Shown here: positions 35,245 through 45,573 of the stretch, piece by piece | Layout: every line of letters starts with the position of its first letter | How positions within the stretch are numbered: the first letter of the stretch is position 1 | Source of the DNA: Nitrobacter vulgaris | GTDB lineage: Bacteria > Pseudomonadota > Alphaproteobacteria > Rhizobiales > Xanthobacteraceae | Assembly (NCBI RefSeq): GCF_002028545.1 | Contig: NZ_MWPQ01000001.1 | Location: 35,664 to 99,663 of the forward strand | DNA: 64,000 nt | Reading direction: 5' to 3' | Position numbers and translations under genes: made by a program | The notes under the pieces: generated by a model | The model's database searches: none | What the model was told of the DNA's origin: nothing | Seen by the model: only the letters and a program-made list of their open reading frames with translations

Positions 35245-35410
35245 CGAGACTGAGGCCCGTGCGTGGGAAGCCCATTTCCTTGGAAATGGTCAGGACTGTC
35301 AAGACGCTAAATGCGATTCGGGCCGTTAGAGAAACCCGCCGCGATGCCTTGCATCGCAGCATCCGAGGTTCCCCGCGGCGCAAAATGCCCGCTCACGACC
35401 GGCTCGGACC

Positions 35411-36394
35411 TCAGTTCGACGGTGCGGGCTGCCATAATGCCAGCATTCCGTTGAGATTGAGGCGATCTGCCGCCCCCACGATGCCGGTCTGCTCGACCTG
35501 TCGAGCGATGCTGCTCAATCCCAACGCGTCAAAGGCCACCGAAGCGGCGGTACGAATAAACGTCAGATCGGTCAAACGCGGCGACAATTTGAAATCACGC
35601 ACCGGCAGGTCGGGCGCGACTTTCTTTTCCGCCACAAGCCACGCGATCGCAGCCTTTTCGTCGCCAAGCTGATCGACCAACTTGAGGTCTACCGCCTGCC
35701 GTCCGGTGAAAACGCGCCCATCGGCGACTTTCTCGAGCTGTGCATCGTCCATGCCGCGCCGGTTCTGCACCAGACCCCGAAACCAGGCGTAGGAATCCTT
35801 CACCAGGGCATCGATCGCGGCCCGCGCCTCCGGACTGGTCGGTTCATATCCGTTCGGGGCCGCCTTCAGCGGCGATGATTTCACCTCCTCAACCTTGACT
35901 CCGACAGTTTTCAGAAGGTCGGTGATATTCGGATATTGAAACAGCACGCCAATCGAGCCGACCAGCGCCGTCTGCTGCGCGACGATGTGATCGGAAGCGA
36001 GCGCCGCGATATACCCGCCCGACGCGCCGAGCCCTTCCACCACCACAACCATCGGTTTCTTGGCCTTCAGGCGCGTCAGGGCGTCGTAAAGCTCTTCGGA
36101 TCCGGCGGTGGTGCCGCCCGGCGAGTTGATGTGGACGATGACCGCGGGTGCGTTCGATTTTCCGAGTCGCTCCAGCGCCTCGACTCGCTTTTGGTCGCTT
36201 CGGATCAGACCGTCGATGTTGACACGCTGGATCGCGGAGGCGCCGGTCAGCTTGCCGCCCCAAGGCGTGGCGTAAGCGCCGACTGCAACGACAGCGCCGA
36301 TCACGATCAAAGCCGACGCCACGCGCCAGAAGGTAAGCTTGCGGCGCAACCTGCGGCGATCGACGATCACATCGGATTCCATCGACATCGACAT
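35411..36394 (-). CDS. sppA: Signal peptide peptidase SppA (short form)
   Basis: 327 residues, the 36-kDa type with one protease domain. A membrane anchor (VASALIVIGAVVAVGAY, about 25-42) is followed by the ClpP/crotonase-like fold. VVVEGLGASGGYIAALASDH holds the nucleophilic Ser and VEEVKSSPLKAAPNGY the general-base Lys, a Ser-Lys dyad. It degrades cleaved signal peptides in the inner membrane. Tandem ATGs at 36394 and 36388 follow GAGGAGAA; either could start translation. Confidence 0.93.
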   Translation of the reverse strand: MSMSMESDVIVDRRRLRRKLTFWRVASALIVIGAVVAVGAYATPWGGKLTGASAIQRVNIDGLIRSDQKRVEALERLGKSNAPAVIVHINSPGGTTAGSEELYDALTRLKAKKPMVVVVEGLGASGGYIAALASDHIVAQQTALVGSIGVLFQYPNITDLLKTVGVKVEEVKSSPLKAAPNGYEPTSPEARAAIDALVKDSYAWFRGLVQNRRGMDDAQLEKVADGRVFTGRQAVDLKLVDQLGDEKAAIAWLVAEKKVAPDLPVRDFKLSPRLTDLTFIRTAASVAFDALGLSSIARQVEQTGIVGAADRLNLNGMLALWQPAPSN

Positions 36395-36562
36395 TTCTCC
36401 TCAAGGAATATTGCGGTCGATCACACCGTCGCCGGTGCATGACATTTGGGCTCGTCAAACTACACCAATCGCGGCGTAATATGAAGAAAGCATGGCCGGC
36501 TCCGATCATGCGCCGGAACGTGAAACCGTGCCGTTTGACCTGGCCGTTTGACTTGGCCCCGG

Positions 36563-37300
36563 CTAGCGGCTGCGCCGGTCCGGCGTGATTAACTCGGGTC
36601 GCGGCCCCGACAGCCGCTTGTGCAGGTGGACCATGAAGGCCATGCCGAACAGCGGCGTCGCCAGATTAACGATCGGAATCGCCACGAAAGCTGCGATGAC
36701 GAGGCCGGCCACAAACACTGTAGAGGCGTTATCGCGGCGCATCGCCTTGGCCTCCGCCGGTGAACGGAACCGCATCGCCGCAAGCTCGAAATATTCCCGG
36801 CCGAGCAACCACGCCGTTGCAACGAAGAACACGATCACGCCCACGCCCACGAACACGAACGGCAGCGCAATCAGATAGACGAGCAGCGTCAGCAGCGCCG
36901 TCTTGACGCCCTCGGCCATCGCAAGGCCAATCGGCAATGCCGCGCCTGAACGGTCGGCTGGATAATGCTCGTGCTCGACGATCTCCGCGACGTCGTCGAC
37001 GAACACGCCAGCAACCAGCGAGGTGATCGCAGGCATCAGAAACACCGCGCCGAACACGATGCCCAAGCCTGCGGCAATTGAAAGGACCCAGGCGAGAATA
37101 TTGAGCGGCGTGTGGAAGGCCGGCCCCAGCATGGTCTCCGCCCAGAGTTCGCCCGATCCGGCGAGCCAGCTCAAGAGCCGCTGCAGTCCGATCGAGACCA
37201 CGACGATCAGCACAAGCGCGAGCCCTATCGCGCGCCACAGGATGGCGCGCATCGGCGGCGAAAGAATCTGCGTAAGGGCGTTGACAGCAGCGCCGATCAT
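36563..37300 (-). CDS. EI24/CysZ-like membrane protein
   Basis: 245 residues with four hydrophobic stretches: RAIGLALVLIVVVSIGLQ, ILAWVLSIAAGLGIVFGAVF, LLTLLVYLIALPFVFVGVGV, and STVFVAGLVIAAFVAIPIVN with a further helix. The pattern, with FLMPAITSLVAGVFVDDVAE after the second stretch and the REYFELAAMRF loop, fits the EI24 domain (CysZ family). E. coli CysZ carries sulfate, but no cys genes are nearby, so transport specificity is not claimed. ATG 37300 follows GGGGAA. A 13-base tandem repeat (GCCGTTTGACCTG) lies at 36530-36555, upstream of this gene's stop in the gap to sppA. Confidence 0.75.
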   Translation of the reverse strand: MIGAAVNALTQILSPPMRAILWRAIGLALVLIVVVSIGLQRLLSWLAGSGELWAETMLGPAFHTPLNILAWVLSIAAGLGIVFGAVFLMPAITSLVAGVFVDDVAEIVEHEHYPADRSGAALPIGLAMAEGVKTALLTLLVYLIALPFVFVGVGVIVFFVATAWLLGREYFELAAMRFRSPAEAKAMRRDNASTVFVAGLVIAAFVAIPIVNLATPLFGMAFMVHLHKRLSGPRPELITPDRRSR

Positions 37301-37434
37301 AAGGGTGCGTTTCCCCAAGGAATCCTGCGCTCAGATAAACACCGCGATCCGCGCCGGCAAGAGCACGGGACCATGAGCGCCTCGAGGAGCGCAAATGCTG
37401 CAAGCGAGATGCGAACTTCGGATTCGGGGCACAA

Positions 37435-37474
37435 GAGCGGGATGAGAAAAAGTATGGAGCGGTTTTCCGTAAAA
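37435..37474. repeat. Palindromic repeat family A, inverted copy
   Basis: AGAGCGGGATGAGAAAAAGT and GAGCGGTTTTCCG match the reverse complement of the elements at 391 and 60631. The gap 37301-37531 holds no gene. Confidence 0.6.
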
Positions 37475-37531
37475 CGCGTCAGATCAAAACCGTAGAACCA
37501 CGCTTTTGATTCTTTCAGACACGGAAAGGCT

Positions 37532-38020
37532 CTAGGTGGCGTAGGTCTGCGCGCCCGCGAGTTCGGCCGCGACCATGGCGCCAAGCGCCATGTCACTCTG
37601 CTGACCGAAGCCGTGATGAACAATGCGGCCGTTGCGGCCGATCAGGATGCTGGTCGGCGTACCCTGCATTCCGTAGCGGTCCATAGTGACCGGCAGCGGG
37701 GTGCCGTCGCCCGCGGCATCGACGCCGATCGGAAACGTCAGCCGGTATTCGTGAATAAAGGCCTGAAGCGAAACCGGCGTCATTGCAGCGTGATGTTCGA
37801 ATACCGTGTGCAGACCTATCACCTGAAGATCGGTCGCCTTGAACAACTCATAGGCGCGCTGCGTCTGCGGCGTGCCGTGCGCGACACAGCCGGGACATAG
37901 CATCTGGAAGGCATGGAGCAGCACCGGACGGCCGCGCAGTGCAGCCAGCGTCAGGGGCTCGGCCGTGTTGAACCATTGCGAGACGGCAAGTTCGGGAGCG
38001 GTGATGTCGGCGTCGGTCAT
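37532..38020 (-). CDS. Redoxin / AhpC-TSA-family thiol protein
   Basis: 162 residues, thioredoxin fold. HAFQMLCPGCVAHGTPQTQR supplies a CPGC redox motif, and GMQGTPTSILIGRNGRI the cis-proline region. There is no signal peptide, so it is likely cytoplasmic. The family includes peroxiredoxins and thiol-disulfide reductases; the CxxC suggests disulfide exchange rather than peroxidase chemistry. It starts with ATG in an ATGA overlap with the upstream cysteine hydrolase gene, so the two are coupled. Confidence 0.82.
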   Translation of the reverse strand: MTDADITAPELAVSQWFNTAEPLTLAALRGRPVLLHAFQMLCPGCVAHGTPQTQRAYELFKATDLQVIGLHTVFEHHAAMTPVSLQAFIHEYRLTFPIGVDAAGDGTPLPVTMDRYGMQGTPTSILIGRNGRIVHHGFGQQSDMALGAMVAAELAGAQTYAT

Positions 38021-39015
38021 GGAATTGCCTCGCGAGGCCATTTGAGGACCGGATCCGGCACGCTCTCCGGGTCGGATGTTGCGGCGGGCACGCAGGACTG
38101 CTGTCGTGCCCGCGCGCTGCGGACATGTGCCGCGTCCCCCGTTTCGGATCGCGGCCGCGGCGAGGAGCTTTCGTCGGCGATCATCTCTTCCACCGGCGCG
38201 GGAGCGAACGACGGCAAGCCCGCCCCGACTTGAATCGGGTCCAAAACACTCGCCACTTCCGCGAGCGGCTTCTGCTTGTCGGCCCAATGGAGCGAGAGGT
38301 AATCGAAACCCCGCACGATCGTGGGCTTGACGATCTCAAAATAGGGCGAGATGTCGAAATCTCGCGGCATATAGAGCGAGGAATCGCGAATGTGCAGAAT
38401 CTCGCGCCGGGCGTTCCGGCTGCCGGCGCGGGTGATCTTCGGCAGGATCGGATAGCGCACCGCGCCGAACGCCTGCGCGATCAACGCCGAGCAGATAATC
38501 TTGGTCGGATCGCCAGACCCGAACGCGATCATGCGCCGCCGCCAGCGCTGCGGCACCGGCAGCGGAAACAGGTAACGCATCAGATCGACGATGTTCTTGG
38601 TGTCGTAGCCGAAGCCGATCCGGTTGATGGCGTAGCGGCACACCGTGACGCGATCCTCGTGCGACAGCCCGACCGGGCGGCACAACCGGGTGTGATACGG
38701 AAGATATTTCGACAGCGGCGCCGAGATGACACCTTCGCCGACATTGGCCTCGATCAGCACATGCGACTCGCCATCGGGCTCGCTGGCGCCGTCGATCGGG
38801 CCGACATAAAGCGCGGCATGCGACCATGTCGATTGCGTCAGATACTTGATGATGCCGGAAATACGGCTATTGCCTTCGACCAGGAGAACGTCGCCCTCCT
38901 GAATGAGGCCGCGCACGCGCTCCGGATCGCTCGGCGTGAACGGCTCGTACCCCGGCAGCTCCTTCTGGAGGTACGCCGCAATCCATTTTCCGACCGTATC
39001 GAGCACGAAACCCAT
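38017..39015 (-). CDS. YiiX/YebB-like permuted NlpC/P60 cysteine hydrolase
   Basis: 332 residues. The circularly permuted papain-like order has the His first and the Cys later. GDVLLVEGNSRISGIIKYLT and STWSHAALYVGP carry the His; VLIEANVGEGV and FGYDTKNIVDL follow; PTKIICSALIAQAFGAVRYP carries the Cys. Members cut lipid amides/esters or peptides; the substrate is unknown. There is no signal peptide. The last 80 residues are Pro/Ser/Arg-rich and look unstructured. ATG 39015 has GGAGAGAG upstream. Shares an ATGA junction with the redoxin gene. Confidence 0.8.
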   Translation of the reverse strand: MGFVLDTVGKWIAAYLQKELPGYEPFTPSDPERVRGLIQEGDVLLVEGNSRISGIIKYLTQSTWSHAALYVGPIDGASEPDGESHVLIEANVGEGVISAPLSKYLPYHTRLCRPVGLSHEDRVTVCRYAINRIGFGYDTKNIVDLMRYLFPLPVPQRWRRRMIAFGSGDPTKIICSALIAQAFGAVRYPILPKITRAGSRNARREILHIRDSSLYMPRDFDISPYFEIVKPTIVRGFDYLSLHWADKQKPLAEVASVLDPIQVGAGLPSFAPAPVEEMIADESSSPRPRSETGDAAHVRSARARQQSCVPAATSDPESVPDPVLKWPREAIP

Positions 39016-39339
39016 GGCAGTCTCTCTCCGCCTTTCGACCTGACCGGTTTTCCCTCCTTACCATGGCCAAAACCCGTTGCAATTCGGTTCATAGCTGCAA
39101 TCGCGAAATAACCATCGATTCACCATGACAGTTGCCGCAGGCTGATTGATGCGGCAAGTTCGCCGTGTCCCGAATCCTAAGCCTGCCAGACCGTCGGATC
39201 CGAAAAGAACACTGAAAATCTACGATTCTCTGGTGGCATGGAATCAGACCGTTCGTTTTGGAACATGCAAAACGGGAAGCGATTTTTTTTAAAACCACCA
39301 CGCCGGTCATTCCTGCATTTGAGTCTTGGAAACCATGCC

Positions 39340-40776
39340 ATGAGAATGACACGCCGCGATTTCCTGTCGGCATCCGCCGCCTGTGTGGCAGGAATGGGCA
39401 TCGGCCGCGCGCCGGCCGCGCCGCTGCCGCGTGATGTCGAGATCGTCGTGATCGGCGCAGGCGCCGCAGGTATCGCGGCGGCGCGACGGATTCAGGCGGC
39501 AAATCGCACCGTGCTTGTGGTCGAAGCGGCAGACAGGATCGGCGGACGCTGTCACACCGATACCAGGACTTTCGGGACGCCGTTCGATCGCGGCGCACGC
39601 TGGCTGTTTGAGCCCGACACCAATCCGATGATCCGGCTGGCGCGAAGCGTGGGTACGGAGATGTTTCCGGCCCAGCTCGGCCAGAAAATCCGCATCGGGC
39701 GGCGTAACGCGCGGGCGGGCGAAACCGAGCAATTCCTCGCGGCGCTGGTGCGCGCACGGCGCGCCATCGGCGAGGCCGCGCGCGGGAAGATCGACGTCGC
39801 CTGCGCCTCGGTGCTGCCCGGCGATCTCGACGTTTGGGCTCAGACGATCGATTTCGTGATCGGCGCCAGCGCCACTGGAAAAGATCTGAAAGATCTCTCG
39901 GTGATGGATCGGGCGAGCGCGCCTGAGCGCAACGCCGCGATTGATTGCAAACATGGCCTCGGCGTGCTGCTCGCGACGCTCGGCCAAGCCATACCGGTGA
40001 GTTTGTCGATGCCTGTCAGCCGGGTGACCTGGGCAGGCCGCGCCATTGGAGTCGAGACGCCCGCGGGCCGTATCGACGCACGCGCCGTCATCATCACCGT
40101 ATCCGTCAATGTGCTGACCGCAGGCAACATCCGCTTCACGCCCGACTTGCCGAAGCGCTCGCTCGACGCGGCTGCGAAATTGTCTCTCGGCAGCTACGAT
40201 CGCATCGCGCTGTGGCTGCCCAACAATCCGCTCGGCCTTGGACACAATGAAACCATGATAGAGCAGAGCAGCGACGGAAAGACCGCGCTTCTCGTGGCGA
40301 ACGCGGGCGGATCGTCGTTGTGCACGATTGATATCGCGGGCAGCTTCGGTCGCGATCTGTCGGCGCAAGGAGCAGGCGCGATGACGGCCTTCGCCACGGA
40401 GTGGTTGACAAAGTTATTCGGTAGCGATGCTGCGGCTGGGGTGAAGCAGTCCGCCGTGACCAGATGGAACGCCGACCCCTATGCGCTCGGGGCGATGTCG
40501 GCCGCAGAACCCGGCGGCCACCCCTCGCGGAGAATCCTGATGGAGCCGCTGGGCAACCTGTTTCTCGCCGGTGATGCCGCGCACGAGACGCTGTGGGGTA
40601 CCGTCAACGGCGCATGGGAGAGCGGCGAGCGAGCGGCTGACGCCGCGCTGCGAAAAATCGGCGCGAGCAAGGAGCCAGCACAGCCGTCAGCGTCAAAGCA
40701 CAAGCCATTGCGACACGACAGACGAACGCCGTCGCGAAGCGCAAACGACGCCTTCGGCTTTCCGCTGCCCCGATGA
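39340..40776 (+). CDS. Tat-exported FAD-dependent amine oxidase
   Basis: 478 residues. MRMTRRDFLSASAACVAGMG is a twin-arginine signal, so the folded flavoprotein probably reaches the periplasm. VVIGAGAAGIAAARRI is the FAD dinucleotide motif, followed by VVEAADRIGGRCHTD and FDRGARWLF, and near the end NLFLAGDAAHETLWGTVNGA. This is the monoamine oxidase/phytoene desaturase superfamily; the substrate is unknown. The frame is open from 39238, but the signal begins at 39340. The gap 39016-39339 holds an 8-T run but no gene. The stop overlaps the PP-loop gene (ATGA). Confidence 0.85.
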   Translation: MRMTRRDFLSASAACVAGMGIGRAPAAPLPRDVEIVVIGAGAAGIAAARRIQAANRTVLVVEAADRIGGRCHTDTRTFGTPFDRGARWLFEPDTNPMIRLARSVGTEMFPAQLGQKIRIGRRNARAGETEQFLAALVRARRAIGEAARGKIDVACASVLPGDLDVWAQTIDFVIGASATGKDLKDLSVMDRASAPERNAAIDCKHGLGVLLATLGQAIPVSLSMPVSRVTWAGRAIGVETPAGRIDARAVIITVSVNVLTAGNIRFTPDLPKRSLDAAAKLSLGSYDRIALWLPNNPLGLGHNETMIEQSSDGKTALLVANAGGSSLCTIDIAGSFGRDLSAQGAGAMTAFATEWLTKLFGSDAAAGVKQSAVTRWNADPYALGAMSAAEPGGHPSRRILMEPLGNLFLAGDAAHETLWGTVNGAWESGERAADAALRKIGASKEPAQPSASKHKPLRHDRRTPSRSANDAFGFPLPR

Positions 40777-41441
40777 CGCAACCGAGGGCGCTGATTTCAT
40801 GGTCGTCAGGCAAAGACAGCGCCTTCGCCCTGCATGAGATTCGCCGCGAGGGCGCGTTCGATGTCGTCGGCGCACTGACCACGGTGAACGACAGTTTCGG
40901 CCGCGTCTCGATCCACGGCGTGCGCGAAAAGCTCTTGCACGCGCAACTCGCGTCCGCAGGACTGCCGCCGCTCGTCGTGCCGATTCCCAATCCGTGCCCG
41001 AACGATGCCTATGAAGAGCGGATGACGCGGGCGATGGCGGATGCAAAGCGGTCCGGCATCACGCATGTCATCTTCGGCGATTTGTTTCTCGCGGATATCC
41101 GCGCCTATCGCGAACAAAAGCTCGCCGGCACTGGTATCACGCCGGTGTTTCCATTGTGGCGCCGGCCTACTTCGGCGCTTGCGCGCGACATGATCGCGAG
41201 CGGACTGGAAGCGCATCTGGTCTCGATCGACCGAGCGAAGCTCGACCGTTCGTTTGCCGGCCGCAACTTCGATGAGAGGCTACTGAAGGACCTTCCGGCC
41301 GGAATCGATCCGTGCGGCGAAAACGGCGAGTTCCACACTTTCGTTTTTGCCGCGCCGATATTCTCGCAGCGAATCGAGGTCGTACGCGGCGACATTGTCG
41401 AGCGCGAGGGATTCGCTTACTGCGATCTTGTGCCTGCGTAA
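40773..41441 (+). CDS. Dph6-like PP-loop ATPase (adenine nucleotide alpha-hydrolase fold)
   Basis: 222 residues. LISWSSGKDSAFALHEI is the PP-loop, and DPCGENGEFHTFVF is the signature of the diphthamide synthetase (Dph6) family; GDLFLADIRAYREQKLAG is also typical. Bacteria do not make diphthamide, so this homologue must adenylate and amidate, or thiolate, something else. The tight overlap with the amine oxidase gene hints at a shared pathway, but no substrate can be named. Confidence 0.83.
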   Translation: MTQPRALISWSSGKDSAFALHEIRREGAFDVVGALTTVNDSFGRVSIHGVREKLLHAQLASAGLPPLVVPIPNPCPNDAYEERMTRAMADAKRSGITHVIFGDLFLADIRAYREQKLAGTGITPVFPLWRRPTSALARDMIASGLEAHLVSIDRAKLDRSFAGRNFDERLLKDLPAGIDPCGENGEFHTFVFAAPIFSQRIEVVRGDIVEREGFAYCDLVPA

Positions 41442-41460
41442 TCGTTCCAGTGTACTTGAT

Positions 41461-41494
41461 GCGAACCGGTATCCGCCTCGCGTCAAAACGCTTT
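41461..41494. repeat. Repeat family B, short copy
   Basis: GCGAACCGGTATCCGCCTCG followed by CGTCAAAACGCTTTA matches the right end of the elements at 20599 and 31181. It touches the pheT stop codon. Confidence 0.55.
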
Positions 41495-43931
41495 AACCGC
41501 GCAAGTTGCCGCCGGTTCTTTTCGCGACTTCAGCGACGACCTTCGCCGCCACCGCGTCGATCTCCTGATCGGTCAGCGTCTTGTCACGCGGCTGCAGCGT
41601 CACCGCGATAGCAACCGATTTCTTGTCCGCATCGATGCCCTTGCCTTCGTAGATATCGAACACCGTGACGCCCGAGATCAGCTTCCTGTCCACGTTTTGC
41701 GCCGCGCGCACGATATCGGCCGTTTTCACAACGCGATCGACGATGAACGCGAAGTCGCGCGCCACAGGCTGGAACGGCGGCAATTCCAGCACCGGCTTTG
41801 CGCGAGTCGGCTTCTGCTTGGCTTCCGGAATGCGGTCGAGAATCACCTCGAATGCGAGTAGCGGACCATCAGCCTTCAGCGCTTCGAGCACGCGGGGATG
41901 CAGTTCGCCGAAATAGCCGAGCACGTTCTGCGGTCCGATCTGGATCGCAGCCGATCGTCCCGGATGCAGCCATGCCGGAAAGTTTTTCGATTCGCTGCCG
42001 GCGCCGATCTGCAATGCCTGTGCCGGCGCACCGGCGGCAGCCAGCAAGGCAAGCGCATCGGCCTTTACATCAAGCGCATCCGCGGTGGCCGAGCCCGACC
42101 AGTGCCTCCCGAGACCCGCCGACGAGGCCATGCCGCGGCGAAGCCCGGCGGCGGCCATGAATTGATCCTGCGCACCGTCGCCTCTGAAAATCTGCCCGAC
42201 CTCGAACAGCGCGACGTCGGGAAAGCCCCGGTCGGCATTGGCCTGCGTGATCGCGACGAGACCCGGCAGCAGGCTCGGCCTCATGTCGGAAAGATCCGAG
42301 GCAATTGGGTTGGCGAGCGCCAGTTCCTTACTTCCGCCGCCGAATAGCTCGGCCTGCGGCTTGGCGATGAATGACCAGTTGACGGCTTCGACCATGCCGC
42401 GCGCCGCCAGCGCACGCCGCGCGCGTCGGGTGCGTGACTGGATCGGCGTCAGCACAGGTTTGCGCGGAGCCTCGCCACGATCGAACGGCGTCATCGGTAC
42501 CTTGTCGACGCCAACGATACGCACGATCTCCTCGACGATGTCGGCCTTGCCCTGAACGTCAGTGCGCCAGGTGGGGATAGCGACCTTCACAACGGGGCCG
42601 CTGCCAGCCACCATGAAACCGAGATGGCCGAGAATGCGCCGCACTTCGACCAAAGGCACATCGATAGCCGCCAGCCGCTTGATTTCACTCAAGGGGAAAT
42701 CGATCACGCGATCATCGGGCAGCGCCTGTCCGGCAACGACGTTCTCCGACGGCGTGCCGCCGCAAAGCTCGATCACGAGCCGCGTCGCCATTTCGAGACC
42801 GGGCACCATGAAAGCAGGATCGACGCCGCGCTCGAAGCGATAGCGCGCGTCTGAATTGATGCCGAGCCTGCGGCCGGTCTGCGCAATATTGATCTCGCTC
42901 CACAGCGCCGATTCGATCAGCACATCGGTGGTGGTCTCGTCGCAGCCGGATTGCTCGCCGCCCATGATGCCGGCGAGCGATTCGACGCCCTTGTCATCGG
43001 CGATGACGCAAACATTCGGATCGAGTGTGTAAGTGCGGCCGTCGAGCGCCAGCAGCGTCTCACCGTCGCGCGCGCGACGGATCGTGAGATGGCCGTGTAC
43101 TTTCTTCGCGTCGAACACGTGCAGCGGGCGGCCGCGGTCGTAGGTCATGAAGTTGGTGATGTCGACCAGCGCATTGATCGGGCGCAGGCCAATCGAAGTC
43201 AGGCGCTTTTGCAGCCATTCCGGCGACGGGCCGTTCTTCACCCCGCGGACGAGGCGCAGCGCGAAACCCGGACACAGCGCGGCATCCTCCACCGTCACCT
43301 TCACCGGACACGGAAATTCGCCCTTGATCGGCTTGATGGTCGGGTCCTTGAAGCGGCCCATGTCGGCAGCGGACAGATCGCGCGCGATGCCGTGCACGCC
43401 CGTGCAATCCTGCCGGTTCGGCGTCAGGTTGATCTCGATCACGGGATCGCCGAGTCCGGCCCATTCCGCATATCCCACACCGACCGGCGCATCCGCCGGC
43501 AATTCGATGATGCCGTCGTGATCCTCGGAGATTTCAAGCTCGGCCGCCGAGCACAACATGCCGCGGCTCTCGACGCCGCGGATGGTGCCGACGCCGAGCG
43601 TGATATTCTTTCCCGGAATGTGGGTGCCAGGCGGCGCGAACACGCTGACAAGGCCCTCGCGCGCGTTCGGCGCGCCGCACACCACCTGGATGTAAGCAGG
43701 CTCACCCTTGTCGCTGGTCTCGCCGGTATCGACCATGCAGACCCTGAGACGATCGGCGTTCGGATGCTGCACAGCGGAGACCACGCGCGCGATGGTGAAC
43801 GGCGCGAACGTCTTCGATTTGTCCGCGATGTGCTCGACCTCGAGCCCGATCATGGTGAGCTTGTCGGCGAGTTTGTCGAGCGGCTCGTCGGTGTCGAGAT
43901 GCTCTTTCAGCCAGGAGAGGGTGAATTTCAC
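41493..43931 (-). CDS. pheT: Phenylalanyl-tRNA synthetase beta subunit
   Basis: 812 residues, full length. Charges tRNA-Phe with PheS as an alpha2-beta2 enzyme. N-terminal [20 protein letters not shown], an OB-fold tRNA-binding domain ([18 protein letters not shown]), B3/B4 editing region ([19 protein letters not shown]), B5, the inactive synthetase-like core and a C-terminal ferredoxin-fold anticodon-binding domain ([29 protein letters not shown]). ATG 43931 overlaps the pheS stop. Confidence 0.97.
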   Translation of the reverse strand: MKFTLSWLKEHLDTDEPLDKLADKLTMIGLEVEHIADKSKTFAPFTIARVVSAVQHPNADRLRVCMVDTGETSDKGEPAYIQVVCGAPNAREGLVSVFAPPGTHIPGKNITLGVGTIRGVESRGMLCSAAELEISEDHDGIIELPADAPVGVGYAEWAGLGDPVIEINLTPNRQDCTGVHGIARDLSAADMGRFKDPTIKPIKGEFPCPVKVTVEDAALCPGFALRLVRGVKNGPSPEWLQKRLTSIGLRPINALVDITNFMTYDRGRPLHVFDAKKVHGHLTIRRARDGETLLALDGRTYTLDPNVCVIADDKGVESLAGIMGGEQSGCDETTTDVLIESALWSEINIAQTGRRLGINSDARYRFERGVDPAFMVPGLEMATRLVIELCGGTPSENVVAGQALPDDRVIDFPLSEIKRLAAIDVPLVEVRRILGHLGFMVAGSGPVVKVAIPTWRTDVQGKADIVEEIVRIVGVDKVPMTPFDRGEAPRKPVLTPIQSRTRRARRALAARGMVEAVNWSFIAKPQAELFGGGSKELALANPIASDLSDMRPSLLPGLVAITQANADRGFPDVALFEVGQIFRGDGAQDQFMAAAGLRRGMASSAGLGRHWSGSATADALDVKADALALLAAAGAPAQALQIGAGSESKNFPAWLHPGRSAAIQIGPQNVLGYFGELHPRVLEALKADGPLLAFEVILDRIPEAKQKPTRAKPVLELPPFQPVARDFAFIVDRVVKTADIVRAAQNVDRKLISGVTVFDIYEGKGIDADKKSVAIAVTLQPRDKTLTDQEIDAVAAKVVAEVAKRTGGNLRG

Positions 43932-45034
43932 GACGACAATCCCCCCGCCAGCGTCGGGATCTCAAGCGGCTTGAAGCCGTAGTGAGTAAGCCAGCGCACG
44001 TCGCCTTCGAACAATTGCCGCAGATCGGCGATGCCGTATTTCAGCATGGCGATGCGGTCGATCCCCATGCCCCAGGCGAAGCCCTGATAGACTTCGGGAT
44101 CGATGCCGCACAGCTTCAGCACGCTCGGATGCACCATGCCGCAGCCGAGAATCTCCAGCCAGTCCTCGCCCTCGCCGAAGCGAATCTCGTTCTTGTCGCG
44201 GCGGCACTGGATATCGACTTCCAGCGACGGCTCAGTGAACGGGAAGAACGAGGGACGGAAACGCATGTTAACGTTGTCGACCTCGAAGAAGGCCTTGCAG
44301 AATTCGTGCAGGATCCATTTGAGGTGGCCGAGATGCGATGACTTGTCGATCACAAGCCCCTCGACCTGATGGAACATCGGCGTGTGGGTCTGATCCGAGT
44401 CGCTGCGATAGGTGCGGCCAGGGCAGATGACGCGAATCGGCGGTGTCTTGCTCAACATGGTGCGCACCTGCACCGGCGAGGTATGGGTGCGCAGCAGGAG
44501 GCGCGAAGGCTTTTCTCCGGCCTCCGAGCCGGCTGCCTCCTTCGGGTTGAAGTAGAAGGTGTCGTGCATCTCCCGCGCCGGATGGCCTTCGGGGAAATTC
44601 AGCCGCGTGAAATTATAGTCGTCGGTCTCGATATCCGGACCTTCGGCGACCGCGAAACCCATGTCGGCGAAGATCGTGGTGACCTCGTCCCACACCTGGC
44701 TCAGCGGATGGATGCGGCCGGCTTCCGCGGGCGTCTCGCGCAGCGGCAGCGTGACGTCGATCGTTTCCGACGCAAGGCGCGCGTCGAGCGCAGCGGATTT
44801 CAGTACCTCGCGGCGTGCGTTGATGGCGGCGGCCACCCGGTCCTTCAGCATGTTGATCGCAGCGCCGCGCGTCTTGCGTTCGTCCGGAGACATCGCGCCA
44901 AGCGTCTTGAGCAACGCCGTCACCGCGCCGTTCTTGCCGAGCGCCGCGACGCGCACCGCCTCCAGCGCGGCTTCGTCGCCTGCATTGTCGACAGCGCCGG
45001 TCAGCTCCTGTTCGAGAATCTCGATGTCGGCCAT
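43928..45034 (-). CDS. pheS: Phenylalanyl-tRNA synthetase alpha subunit
   Basis: 368 residues. The catalytic class II subunit. An N-terminal coiled coil (about 1-90) is followed by motif 1 around [19 protein letters not shown], then [14 protein letters not shown], motif 2 [20 protein letters not shown] and motif 3 [20 protein letters not shown] 45034 with GGAGTAAAAGGG upstream is right; the longer open frame runs through rplT and is not coding. Only five bases separate it from the DinB-fold gene upstream. Confidence 0.97.
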   Translation of the reverse strand: MADIEILEQELTGAVDNAGDEAALEAVRVAALGKNGAVTALLKTLGAMSPDERKTRGAAINMLKDRVAAAINARREVLKSAALDARLASETIDVTLPLRETPAEAGRIHPLSQVWDEVTTIFADMGFAVAEGPDIETDDYNFTRLNFPEGHPAREMHDTFYFNPKEAAGSEAGEKPSRLLLRTHTSPVQVRTMLSKTPPIRVICPGRTYRSDSDQTHTPMFHQVEGLVIDKSSHLGHLKWILHEFCKAFFEVDNVNMRFRPSFFPFTEPSLEVDIQCRRDKNEIRFGEGEDWLEILGCGMVHPSVLKLCGIDPEVYQGFAWGMGIDRIAMLKYGIADLRQLFEGDVRWLTHYGFKPLEIPTLAGGLSS

Positions 45035-45039
45035 CCCTT

Positions 45040-45540
45040 TTACTCCGGCATGATGAACAAGTCGGTCTCGCGCGGCTTGCCGCCCGCCTGCGTCAGCATC
45101 GCGTGAACCTGCCCGCGATGATGGGTCTGATGATTGAAGAGATGCATCACGAGCTGCCAGCGCGGCTTGGTCACGTTGCTCCCGGTCGCGCCGGAGAACC
45201 AGGTAAGATCTGCCTTGATCCAGTCCGGATCGAGACCGTCGGCCCACTCGATCAGCCGGGCGTCCGCGGCGCGACGCTCGCGCTTGAGTTCGCTCCAGTC
45301 GGAAACAAGCGTCGGCGACTGGCCGATCCCGCACCCGGGCCTCGGCCAGTCCGAGAACCGGCTCATCCACATGCGGTCGGCCCAAAGCAGATGATTGAAC
45401 GTGCCGTGGATCGAGCCGAAGAACGCGCCGCGATCGCGGCGGCGTTCGCCGTCCGACAGCCCATCGGCCACCGTGTAGAGGTTGTCGTTCTGCCAGCGGT
45501 TGTACCGGGCCATCCGCCGGGCATAGCTGATATCGATCAT
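45040..45540 (-). CDS. DinB-family four-helix protein
   Basis: 166 residues. The DinB/YfiT metal-binding four-helix bundle: [40 protein letters not shown] (first His) and [20 protein letters not shown] (His pair). Family members include thiol transferases and damage-induced proteins; this one's function is unknown. It sits inside the translation operon between rplT and pheS, five bases from pheS, so it is cotranscribed with them. Confidence 0.85.
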   Translation of the reverse strand: MIDISYARRMARYNRWQNDNLYTVADGLSDGERRRDRGAFFGSIHGTFNHLLWADRMWMSRFSDWPRPGCGIGQSPTLVSDWSELKRERRAADARLIEWADGLDPDWIKADLTWFSGATGSNVTKPRWQLVMHLFNHQTHHRGQVHAMLTQAGGKPRETDLFIMPE

Positions 45541-45573
45541 CCGTCGCTCCCGACGGCCGACCGTCGCGAAGCC

